A DNA stretch of 10,707 nucleotides, taken from an uncultured Peptostreptococcaceae bacterium. Lineage in GTDB: Bacteria; Bacillota; Clostridia; Peptostreptococcales; Anaerovoracaceae. The stretch spans positions 1-10,707 of the forward strand of contig CAJOQI010000106.1 in assembly GCA_905236895.1 (NCBI GenBank), read 5' to 3'. The notes under the pieces were generated by a model, which saw nothing but the letters and a program-made list of their open reading frames with translations, ran no database searches and was not told where the DNA came from. A program made the translations under genes and the position numbers. Shown in pieces: positions 1 to 7,141 of the stretch (positions are counted from its first letter, which is position 1; every line of letters begins with the position of its first letter).

Positions 1-2169
1 AACAGCAGCCAGAGTGGCACAAGCAATAACCAAAGCGCTACAAGTGCCAGTACGGGAACCTTCAGCTTTGCCAATGCTCAGAGCTGGACTCAGGCAAATA
101 ACTCCGACAACCTTAATACTGCGGTTACCACGGGAGCAAGAGAAAAATTTACTACCATTAAAGGCAATGGTCAGGACACCCTTACCCTTATGGTATATAT
201 GTGCGGAACGGACCTTGAATCCCAAAGCGGAATGGGTACCTCCGACCTTATGGAAATGCAGAGTGCTTCCTTCTCCGATAATATCAACCTGATTATCTTT
301 ACAGGCGGATGCAAGAAATGGAGAAACAATCTGGTATCCAGCAGCGTAAACCAGGTTTATCAACTTAAGAACGGAAGCTTTGAGACTCTCATTGAAAACG
401 CAGGAAACGCTCCTATGACGGATCCTGAAAACCTGGCATCATTTATTGAATGGGCCAGCGATAATTTCCCCGCTAACAGAAACGCCCTCATCTTCTGGGA
501 TCACGGCGGCGGTTCCATCAGCGGATACGGCTACGACGAGAAATATCAGTCCAGCGGTTCCATGACCCTGGCCGGTATTGACGAGGCTCTCACCGCAGCA
601 GGTGTAAAATTCGACTTTGTGGGCTTTGATGCTTGCCTCATGGCAACAGCGGAAACAGCATTGGTTCTCGGTGACCACGCAGACTATCTCATCGCCAGCG
701 AAGAGGTTGAGCCTGGAATCGGTTGGTATTACACCAATTGGCTCACCAACTTATCCCGCAATACCTCTATGGATACTGTTGAAATCGGCAAGATGATTGC
801 CGACGACTTCACCGAGAAGTGCAGAAGAGACTGCCCTGGCCAGGAAACCACCCTTTCCGTAGTTGACCTGGCTGAGCTTTCTCAGACCCTTCCTGCAAAG
901 CTGACTGCCTTCTCCGAGAGCGCCAGCGATTTGATTAAGTCAGGAAACTACAATACTGTAGCAAAGGCAAGAGGTGGAAGCCGCGAATTCTCCCGCAGCA
1001 CTCAGATTGACCAGATTGACCTGGTGCACTTTGCCGCACTCCTGAACAACCAGGAAAGCAAAGAGCTTATTGAAACCGTGCTTTCAGCGGTTAAGTATAA
1101 TAAGACCAGCAGCAATTCAGTTAACGCTTACGGTCTTTCAATTTACTTCCCATATAAGAAACTTGGACAGGTAGACAAGGTTGCTTCCATCTATAATAAG
1201 ATTGGAATCGACTCCAGCTATACAGATTGCATCAAAAACTTCGCTCAGATGCAGGTAGGCGGACAGGCTACCGGCTACGGATACTCCTCTCCCCTTAACT
1301 CTCTCTTCCAGGAGATTTACGGAAGCGGTTATTCCGGAAGCACAGGACAGGGTTCCAACCAGGGCGTAACCATAAGCGGAGACCTGGCAGCACAGCTTAT
1401 TGAGGGACTTCTTAACGGAAACTTCCGCGACTTCAGTTCCCTCGGTTTCACTGACCTTGACGAAAGCAATACACGCTTCCTTACCGAATCCCCACTGGAT
1501 GCAGAGGTGGTGACAAGAGCCGTTACATCAGAGCGTATCACAGCTGAAGACCTGGTATGGAAGACCAATGCTGCCGGCCAGCAGGTTATCAGCATGAGCG
1601 AAAACAAATGGGCTCAGGTACAAAGCGCTGACCTTGCAATGTATTTTGATGACGGCGAAGGTCTTATCGAGCTTGGCCTTGATAATGTATTCGACTTCGA
1701 CGATCAGGGCAATATGGTCTCCGCTAACGACGGGACATGGCTCTCTATCGACGGATACTCCGTTGCTTACTATCACATAGCCACAATCCTTAACGAGAAC
1801 GGCATCTATGTAACCTACGGATATGTACCTGTAATCTATAACGAAATCCCCGCTCAGCTGATTCTCATCTTCACCGATGATCAGCCCGAGGGAATGGTTG
1901 CGGGAGTAAGGTTCGCCTATACATCCGAAACCGAGACTGCAGCAAAGACCCTTTCCGCCCTTCAGGCAGGAGACCAAATCACCTTTGTCTGCGACTACTA
2001 CGATTACAACGGAAATTACGCAGGAAGCTATACCCTTTCCGATACTTTGACAATAAGCGATCCCAACGGATTCACCATTGCCAATACATCTGTTCAGGGT
2101 AACTCCATAGCCCTCTATCGTTTCGTAGACATTTATGGCCAGATTCTCTGGACACCTGTAGCTCAGTAA
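1..2169 (+). CDS. Clostripain-family (peptidase C11) cysteine protease, 5' partial
   Basis: The frame is open from the first base, so the start codon lies before the window; 722 codons precede the stop. An ATG at 190 falls inside the first core strand (TLTLMVYMCGTDLES) and is not the true start. Residues 1-50 are a low-complexity Ser/Thr/Asn/Gln linker, as expected between an export or anchor segment and an extracellular domain. The C11 core follows: the MVYMCGTDLES strand, a WDHGGG motif with the catalytic His (residue 168 in window numbering), and FDACLM with the catalytic Cys (residue 212). The 44-residue His-Cys spacing fits the family. Known C11 enzymes are calcium-linked, self-processing proteases that cleave after Arg or Lys. 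After about residue 420 comes a Gly/Ser/Tyr-rich linker, then an acidic domain of about 280 residues that I do not recognise. It ends just before a terminator, so it is the last gene of its unit. Secretion is inferred because the N-terminus is missing. Confidence 0.9.
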   Translation, partial: NSSQSGTSNNQSATSASTGTFSFANAQSWTQANNSDNLNTAVTTGAREKFTTIKGNGQDTLTLMVYMCGTDLESQSGMGTSDLMEMQSASFSDNINLIIFTGGCKKWRNNLVSSSVNQVYQLKNGSFETLIENAGNAPMTDPENLASFIEWASDNFPANRNALIFWDHGGGSISGYGYDEKYQSSGSMTLAGIDEALTAAGVKFDFVGFDACLMATAETALVLGDHADYLIASEEVEPGIGWYYTNWLTNLSRNTSMDTVEIGKMIADDFTEKCRRDCPGQETTLSVVDLAELSQTLPAKLTAFSESASDLIKSGNYNTVAKARGGSREFSRSTQIDQIDLVHFAALLNNQESKELIETVLSAVKYNKTSSNSVNAYGLSIYFPYKKLGQVDKVASIYNKIGIDSSYTDCIKNFAQMQVGGQATGYGYSSPLNSLFQEIYGSGYSGSTGQGSNQGVTISGDLAAQLIEGLLNGNFRDFSSLGFTDLDESNTRFLTESPLDAEVVTRAVTSERITAEDLVWKTNAAGQQVISMSENKWAQVQSADLAMYFDDGEGLIELGLDNVFDFDDQGNMVSANDGTWLSIDGYSVAYYHIATILNENGIYVTYGYVPVIYNEIPAQLILIFTDDQPEGMVAGVRFAYTSETETAAKTLSALQAGDQITFVCDYYDYNGNYAGSYTLSDTLTISDPNGFTIANTSVQGNSIALYRFVDIYGQILWTPVAQ

Positions 2170-2208
2170 TACCGGTTAGCCAATCTACGGCAAAATAATA
2201 TTCAAATG

Positions 2209-2263
2209 AAACCGGTACCTTTTTGGCAACTAATTGTTCAAAAAGGTACCGGTTTTTTATTTT
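2209..2263. terminator. Bidirectional hairpin terminator between convergent genes
   Basis: A perfect 17-bp inverted repeat pairs 2209-2225 with 2239-2255 around a 13-nt loop and includes the core ACCGGTACC. On the + strand it runs into a T-rich tail at 2253-2263, so it ends the protease gene. On the - strand the tail is weaker (TTTCATTT), but the hairpin lies just past the stop of the Hsp70-like gene and may serve it too. Confidence 0.88.
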
Positions 2264-2285
2264 GCCATGGCTTGGCGGAAGGGAT

Positions 2286-4196
2286 TTAGCCCAGCGGAAT
2301 CTCCACAACCTCTGCCATCTTGGTGAGACATTGGTCAATCTGCTGGGAGATTTCATCTACCATGCGGCGACTAATGTCATCATTCTTAACCTTCTCCATA
2401 TTCTCGTAGAAATTCTTCTTAATCTCTGCGCTTATACTTTCCTTTCTGGTCTGGAAGGTATTCTTTGGAACCAGCTTACGCATGGTCTTTGGAAGATCCA
2501 TCTGAAGGATGGCTCCTTCCATCTTCTCCTTACCGAGAACCAGAATTATGAGAGAAGCTATAATACCTGCGATTATTCCTCCAGGCCCTTCCAAGAGAAG
2601 CGCCACGCCGCTCCCTCCGCAAATCAATCCAACTATGATGGATATGATGGAATCAATCAGCAAAGTTATCTCTTCAACTGCAAATACATCCTTAACATCA
2701 ATCTTAATATCCAGATCCGTAGCTGCGAAATATGAGTTAAGGCTCAGTGCGGTATAGGGCACATTATGCTTTACGCAGATTGGAACCGTATGGTCTTCAA
2801 GCTCATTTGCAATGGGCCTCAACCAATTGGTGATGGGCTTTACAAGAAGCTCCCTGGCCTCTTCAGTTCTCATCCAGGTTTCAATCTCATGCTCCATAAT
2901 TGCATCAGTATCAGCCAGTTTGGCAATCTCGCCATTTCTCCATTTCTGGAAGACGGGCATTGCGACCTTTGTTAGAATGGGCTCAACCAGAACGTCGATT
3001 GCTTCCTTATAGAGATCTTCAATATGCTTGTCCACTATGGTCTCAACAATATCTCCCGCAACGAATTCCTGGATATCCGCTCTGAACTCTCTAAGTTCCT
3101 CATCGATTCTGCCCGTCCATGCAAGGCCCCGGGACACTGAGAACTCCGGCTCCATACCCGTAATAATTATTGCATTGGGGAATACTTCCTGACACCAACC
3201 CCTGATGGCTCCAAGCTTGGATACGCCACCGGTTAGGAAGAGCAATTCAGGCTCTGCCCCCGTAATATTCTTCTTTAATTCCTTCAGACTATCGGTGAAT
3301 ACCTGGTGGAAGGATTTCTTGCCCAGCTTATCATTGGGTTCCTCCAGCACCTTCTTCACCATCTTCTCGTCCATCTGAAGTTTAAGTTTATGCTTACCCT
3401 TATATCTGACGATAATGGTATCGGAGCATTCGTTTTCCTTCCAATAGTCTTCGTCGGTGAAATACTTCTCCTTCAGCCTTCTGGCAGCGAATTCGCAGTA
3501 GCTGTGCCAGGGTTCACTTTCCTTGAATATTTCCTTAAGTGACTTACCCAGCAAAGGCTCCTTAATGGATTCCTCAAGAATGATTTCATCCATTATTCCG
3601 CCGCCCAGATAAACCTCCCCTGCTGTTTGCATTTCAACTTCTTTCCCACCCATGATATAGGCAAAGTCGGTGGTGGAAGATCCTATATCCACAACCAAGA
3701 CAGGCTTTGACAGAATGTCATAGCCAACCTGTAGATGCTTGGACTGGCAGGCACTTACCATGGCCGCTCTGGACTCGGAAATAATCCTTACGGGAGGATA
3801 GCCTGCTCTTACGAAAATATCTCTATATCTTTCGCGGTCGTGCTTATTCCATCCTGCAGGGCATCCCACATAGAAACAGCAGTCTTCGTTCTTTACAAGA
3901 TCGCCGCTGCCATAGAGTTCACCCAATACGCCTGCAGCAAAGCTTTTAATATCCGCAGACACGGATTCGTCCTTAAGGAATCTGCTCTTAAAACGCAGTT
4001 TCCTCTTGATGGCGTTTTCGCTATAACAGGCTCTCTCTCCCACCTGAATCTCTCCGGATGCAAGGCTGGCATAGGCAGTTATAAAACTTCTTGCCCCTGC
4101 AACGGAAATAACCTCAGGTGTATCCAGAGATCCTTTTTCCAAACGGGATACGGCGCTTTCCGCATCCCCCAAATCAAATCCAAAAAAACGATCCAT
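2286..4196 (-). CDS. Hsp70-like actin-fold ATPase with C-terminal membrane-hairpin segment
   Basis: A 636-residue protein with the Hsp70/actin ATPase signature. Phosphate-1 is the N-terminal GFDLG (6-10), with Asp where DnaK has Thr. The connect motif is SESRAA (140-145), phosphate-2 is DIGSSTTDF (170-178), and the adenosine loop is LTGGVSKLGA (321-330). The ATPase domain covers roughly 1-365. In place of the DnaK beta-sandwich substrate domain there is a helical, charged region (365-505) and a hydrophobic Gly-rich stretch (509-555) that can form a two-helix membrane hairpin. A charged helical tail (556-636) follows. Its ATG overlaps the stop of the upstream gene by one base (TAATG) and has a GGAGG site 6 nt before it, so translation is coupled to the membrane-protein gene. 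ATP-driven conformational change is expected from the family; the client and the role are unknown. I am sure of the superfamily and unsure of the function. Confidence 0.82.
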   Translation of the reverse strand: MDRFFGFDLGDAESAVSRLEKGSLDTPEVISVAGARSFITAYASLASGEIQVGERACYSENAIKRKLRFKSRFLKDESVSADIKSFAAGVLGELYGSGDLVKNEDCCFYVGCPAGWNKHDRERYRDIFVRAGYPPVRIISESRAAMVSACQSKHLQVGYDILSKPVLVVDIGSSTTDFAYIMGGKEVEMQTAGEVYLGGGIMDEIILEESIKEPLLGKSLKEIFKESEPWHSYCEFAARRLKEKYFTDEDYWKENECSDTIIVRYKGKHKLKLQMDEKMVKKVLEEPNDKLGKKSFHQVFTDSLKELKKNITGAEPELLFLTGGVSKLGAIRGWCQEVFPNAIIITGMEPEFSVSRGLAWTGRIDEELREFRADIQEFVAGDIVETIVDKHIEDLYKEAIDVLVEPILTKVAMPVFQKWRNGEIAKLADTDAIMEHEIETWMRTEEARELLVKPITNWLRPIANELEDHTVPICVKHNVPYTALSLNSYFAATDLDIKIDVKDVFAVEEITLLIDSIISIIVGLICGGSGVALLLEGPGGIIAGIIASLIILVLGKEKMEGAILQMDLPKTMRKLVPKNTFQTRKESISAEIKKNFYENMEKVKNDDISRRMVDEISQQIDQCLTKMAEVVEIPLG

Positions 4197-5071
4197 TATT
4201 TTCCTCCAGTGGCAAGACCTTTCTTAAGCAGTTCTCCGTTAAGCATCAAAGCCGGTCTTACGGTGGCTTTGTCCGGCGAAGGCATTACATCAAAGAATCC
4301 TGCCGTTTCCTCGCTATAATCTATTACGTCGATACCCTTCTTGTGAAGATAGAATTTTACTCCGCTCATCTTGGACAAGGCCATATCTCCATCCTCGCTA
4401 TAGGTGGCCTCAAGGAGATCCGAGAAGAGCTCCACCTGGGCACTGTCAACGCCGCTTTCTTCAACAAACTTTGTTCCCGAGCCCTTTCCTCTGGCATCGG
4501 AAATCACCTGATCAAGGTTTCTGTCAACGGAAAGCATGGCATTTCTAAGGCCCCTATAGATCTTCTCCGGATCGATAATAAGCTCCGTCTGTTTAAGCTT
4601 CTCTCCCTTTTTCTGAGAAGGTCTTCCCGCAAAGAAGCCGGCCAGGAACAGAGCCACAGCTCCTATGGCCAGGGCAAGGAATTTGGTCCATTCCCCCAGC
4701 ACATTAAGTGAGCCCAGCCTATCGTCGAGACCCATAAGCAAAGCAAGGACAGTTGCAGCCAATCCTATGAGCAAAAGAAATATGCTCTTCTTGGGAAGGC
4801 TCTTCCCCTCTTCGGAAGACATATCGCCATCCCTCTCCCAAAGCCTGGCTTCTCCTATGGAGTCAACCAGAGGAGCGGAAGTTCTAATGGACTGAAGCAT
4901 ATAGCTTGCTGCAGCTCTTCCTTCTTCCTCCTGGCAAGCCTCGTTATAGCTGTAAAGAAGTCTGTCCAATTCCGCTTCTATTACGCTTCCGGCCTTTTCG
5001 GGAGCCCTTGCAAGGGTAAGATCGTTGATTATCTTTTCCCTGTCCTTTTCAAGCAGTTCAAGCATTTTCAT
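4196..5071 (-). CDS. Two-helix membrane protein, possible GrpE-like partner of the Hsp70-like ATPase
   Basis: A 291-residue protein in three parts. The N-terminal part (1-90) is charged and strongly helical. Two hydrophobic segments (about 97-114 and 130-148) are joined by a short acidic loop, which makes a membrane hairpin with both ends on the same side, probably cytoplasmic. The soluble C-terminal part (150-291) is helical, then ends in a small strand-rich region with KKGIDVID (244-251), FFDV (259-262), TVRPAL (270-275) and LLKKGLAT (281-288). That tail resembles the GrpE beta-wing pattern (GVEVID, FDP, RPA), but the match is weak and made by eye. The start at 5071 has a GAGGT site about 10 nt upstream; a second in-frame ATG lies two codons further on. 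Being second in the operon and coupled to an Hsp70-like ATPase supports a cochaperone or nucleotide-exchange role, which is inference. Confidence 0.72.
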   Translation of the reverse strand: MKMLELLEKDREKIINDLTLARAPEKAGSVIEAELDRLLYSYNEACQEEEGRAAASYMLQSIRTSAPLVDSIGEARLWERDGDMSSEEGKSLPKKSIFLLLIGLAATVLALLMGLDDRLGSLNVLGEWTKFLALAIGAVALFLAGFFAGRPSQKKGEKLKQTELIIDPEKIYRGLRNAMLSVDRNLDQVISDARGKGSGTKFVEESGVDSAQVELFSDLLEATYSEDGDMALSKMSGVKFYLHKKGIDVIDYSEETAGFFDVMPSPDKATVRPALMLNGELLKKGLATGGK

Positions 5072-5101
5072 AATAGATTGTACCTCGTTAATTCAGTATA
5101 T

Positions 5102-5950
5102 TTATCTGGTAATAATCTGATCCGCAGGAGCGGGATTTCCGCAGGCAGAGCAGAAGTTTCCGTAGTTTTCCTTTCCGCATTTACCGCAGAACCATTTTCC
5201 CGGTCTGGGCTCACCGCAGGTGGTGCAGAAGTTCTCATTGTTTATTTTTCCGCATTTGGGGCATTTCCATTCCCCTTCTTCAGTAACCTCCTGAGGAACC
5301 AGTTCAACCCCTCCTCCCTGGGAGCTTAATTCAGGTTCCAAAGCCGGGTCTCCGTAGATGCTCGGCATCAAAGCGTGCTGCAATTCCCTGCAACCTCTAA
5401 GGAGCTTCTTGTATAATTCATCTTCCGTGGATTTGGGCTCCTCATCCGAAAACTCGAATTCTATTTCCGAGAAATAGGGCGAATCCACATCCATCTCTAT
5501 TTCGAAGGTATAGGATGCATCATATTTGGGTGGATCAAAGCTTATCTCCTCACCCTTTTCATCCTTATCGAAGATTTCTTCCTTTTCTTCTTCTATCTCA
5601 TACTTACAATCCTTAAGCTGAGAAATATTGATAATATCGGGATTGGCTTCCTGCCATTTGCTGGAAGAGGTTACGATAAACTGCTGTTTTGCGCTATCTA
5701 TCATGACCTTCGTCCTTCCCTCTCCAAAGGTGAGAGTCGGATTGAAGCTTTGGAGGGCCTTGGCGTTCTCTTCTCTATATGCAAGATGGGCTTTGATGTC
5801 CTCTACTGTCGAATGCCTTCTCTCCAAGAAGAAGGGAGAAAGCTTTCTGGCACATTCCTTACAAAGATTACCGTCCTCAAGTTTACGATTTCCCAGGAGA
5901 CCTATTTCACCCCCGCAGATGCTGCAAGTCTTTTTATCAAAAATACCCAT
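5102..5950 (-). CDS. Triple zinc-ribbon protein with N-terminal DUF4428-like ribbon
   Basis: A 282-residue protein, probably cytoplasmic. The N-terminal ribbon uses C9-x2-C12 and C30-x2-C33 and resembles the DUF4428 family, which often starts with MG.FDKK.C. A strand-rich middle domain (72-170) carries a run of Glu, Lys and Asp at 118-138. Two near-duplicate C-terminal ribbons follow: C230/C233/C242/C245 and C255/C258/C267/C270, each of the form CxKCGKxNxxNFCxxCG. All twelve cysteines are present. The frame could extend 18 codons upstream, but the ATG at 5950 has a textbook AAGGAGG site 6 nt before it and the predicted transcript starts near 6004, so the shorter form is preferred. It is the first gene of the operon, 30 nt upstream of the membrane-protein gene. 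Such ribbons usually mediate protein contacts; a J-protein-like adaptor role is a guess. Confidence 0.82.
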   Translation of the reverse strand: MGIFDKKTCSICGGEIGLLGNRKLEDGNLCKECARKLSPFFLERRHSTVEDIKAHLAYREENAKALQSFNPTLTFGEGRTKVMIDSAKQQFIVTSSSKWQEANPDIINISQLKDCKYEIEEEKEEIFDKDEKGEEISFDPPKYDASYTFEIEMDVDSPYFSEIEFEFSDEEPKSTEDELYKKLLRGCRELQHALMPSIYGDPALEPELSSQGGGVELVPQEVTEEGEWKCPKCGKINNENFCTTCGEPRPGKWFCGKCGKENYGNFCSACGNPAPADQIITR

Positions 5951-6010
5951 AGCAAACCTCCTTATGTGGTTAAACCCATATGCCATCTTCATGAGCACAT
6001 ACATATAGGA

Positions 6011-6019
6011 ATTATAGCA
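6011..6019 (-). promoter_or_regulatory. Extended -10 promoter of the zinc-ribbon/Hsp70-like operon
   Basis: On the - strand the sequence reads TGCTATAAT, a perfect -10 hexamer (6016 down to 6011) with an upstream TGn extension. The -35 position (about GTGCGA) is poor, as is common for extended -10 promoters. Transcription would start near 6004, leaving a leader of about 55 nt before the ATG at 5950. The region just upstream on the - strand is A-rich. Confidence 0.6.
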
Positions 6020-6071
6020 TTTTTCTTATATTTTCGCACTAAAAAACGCCTTAACCCTCCAAAGTCCAAAC

Positions 6072-6100
6072 TTAACATGTAAATTAATCTATGATATAAT
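6072..6100 (+). promoter_or_regulatory. Sigma-A type promoter for the ATP-grasp/murG unit
   Basis: TTAACA (6072-6077) is separated by exactly 17 nt from a perfect TATAAT (6095-6100), preceded by TGA, which makes an extended -10. This is close to consensus and predicts strong constitutive transcription starting near 6107, with a leader of about 33 nt. It is divergent from the - strand promoter 55 nt away; no obvious operator lies between them. Confidence 0.75.
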
Positions 6101-6139
6101 TTTACAGATAATTCTCGAAAAGGTGGTAGCTAAAGGATA

Positions 6140-7138
6140 ATGAGATTAGGGTATTTACTTAAAAAAATCACTTCTATCGACTACGGCAAGATGGTCCGTA
6201 TCGCCAAGGAAATACACAGGGAAACAGGTAAGAGCACTTTTTCCATATTGAAGGACATGACCAAATGCGGCATTACCTACCAGGCCGGCCCCACGGATTA
6301 TAGGCAGGCAGAAATGTATCTCCTTTCTCCCTATCAAAGAGAAGACATAATCACATCCGGAGTAAGCGTGGGTTATACCCGCAGTTTTTGTGATTCCAAT
6401 TATTACTATCTTTTGGATGACAAATCCGAAATGTATAACCATTTCAAAAAATATCTTCACAGAGATTACAGCGTAATCAGAAGTGAAGAGGATAAAGATA
6501 CCTTTATGGAGTTTATCTCCGGAAGGGATACGGTAATTATCAAGCCTGTTGAGGAAAGCGGCGGCGGCCGTGGTGTTAAGAAATTCCTCTCTGCAGATAA
6601 GGAAGAGGCATGGACCTATGCCCTCTCCCTTGCCCCTGCTTTGGTTGAGGATCTTCTCATTCAGTGTGAAGAAATGGCATCATTAAACCCCAGCAGCATC
6701 AATACCATCCGTCCTCTCACCTTCTATAAGGACGGGAAAATCACCTTCCTGGCCATCTATCTTCGCGTAGGTCAGGGCGGACTGGTTGATAATTTCTGCG
6801 ACGGAGGCATGGTAAGCCCCATAGACATTGAAACAGGAGAGGTCATCTTCCCTGCCGCAGACGAGAACAATCGCTATTACGAGACACATCCAATAACCGG
6901 GGTCACCCTGCCCGGTTTCAAAATTCCATACTTTGACGAAATGAAAAAGATGGTGACGGAAGCGGCGCTGACCATACCTCAGCTTCGCTTTGTGGGATGG
7001 GATATTGCAATTACCCCAGATGGTCCCTGCATCATTGAAGGCAATCTCTATCCTTCTCACGCCTTCTTCAATTTCTCAAAGCATCATCCCGACGGAGTAT
7101 ACCTCCGCAGAAAATTCGAAAGTGTAATGAATGGTTAG
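6140..7138 (+). CDS. Sugar-transfer-associated ATP-grasp protein
   Basis: A 332-residue protein that fits the ATP-grasp family often seen with sugar transferases and polysaccharide genes (ATPgrasp_ST type). Visible features are an ATP-binding lysine in VIIKP (K135), a Gly-rich loop (140-145, SGGGRG context), INTIRPLTF (187-195), a VGQGGLVDNFCDGGM stretch (210-224), HPITG (250-254), VGWDIAIT (285-292) and the metal-ligand motif IIEGN (298-302). ATP-grasp enzymes form an acyl phosphate on a carboxylate and join it to an amine or thiol; the substrate here is unknown. A stop codon three codons upstream fixes the ATG at 6140. Ribosome sites are unremarkable: AAAGG lies very close to the ATG, and AGGTGG lies about 13 nt upstream. 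It is the first gene of a two-gene unit with murG, so a cell-envelope precursor is the likely substrate (inference). Confidence 0.85.
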   Translation: MRLGYLLKKITSIDYGKMVRIAKEIHRETGKSTFSILKDMTKCGITYQAGPTDYRQAEMYLLSPYQREDIITSGVSVGYTRSFCDSNYYYLLDDKSEMYNHFKKYLHRDYSVIRSEEDKDTFMEFISGRDTVIIKPVEESGGGRGVKKFLSADKEEAWTYALSLAPALVEDLLIQCEEMASLNPSSINTIRPLTFYKDGKITFLAIYLRVGQGGLVDNFCDGGMVSPIDIETGEVIFPAADENNRYYETHPITGVTLPGFKIPYFDEMKKMVTEAALTIPQLRFVGWDIAITPDGPCIIEGNLYPSHAFFNFSKHHPDGVYLRRKFESVMNG

Positions 7139-7141
7139 GAT

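Noticed and set aside
14..292. A 92-codon + strand frame near the left edge.
   Set aside because: It overlaps the protease in another frame across the Ser/Thr/Gln linker. The protease frame continues unbroken and carries the C11 core.
2171..2255. Repeated ACCGGT elements as a possible operator or direct repeat.
   Set aside because: Two of them are the arms of the terminator stem. The third (2171-2176) is a single short match and needs no explanation.
3735..4711. Two overlapping + strand open frames of nearly 200 codons each.
   Set aside because: They are antisense to the Hsp70-like and membrane-protein genes, lack ribosome sites, and give Cys/Ser-rich translations without domain features.
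5951..6004. An N-terminal extension of 18 codons for the zinc-ribbon protein.
   Set aside because: The internal ATG at 5950 has an AAGGAGG site at ideal spacing, and the predicted transcript begins at about the position of the upstream ATG.
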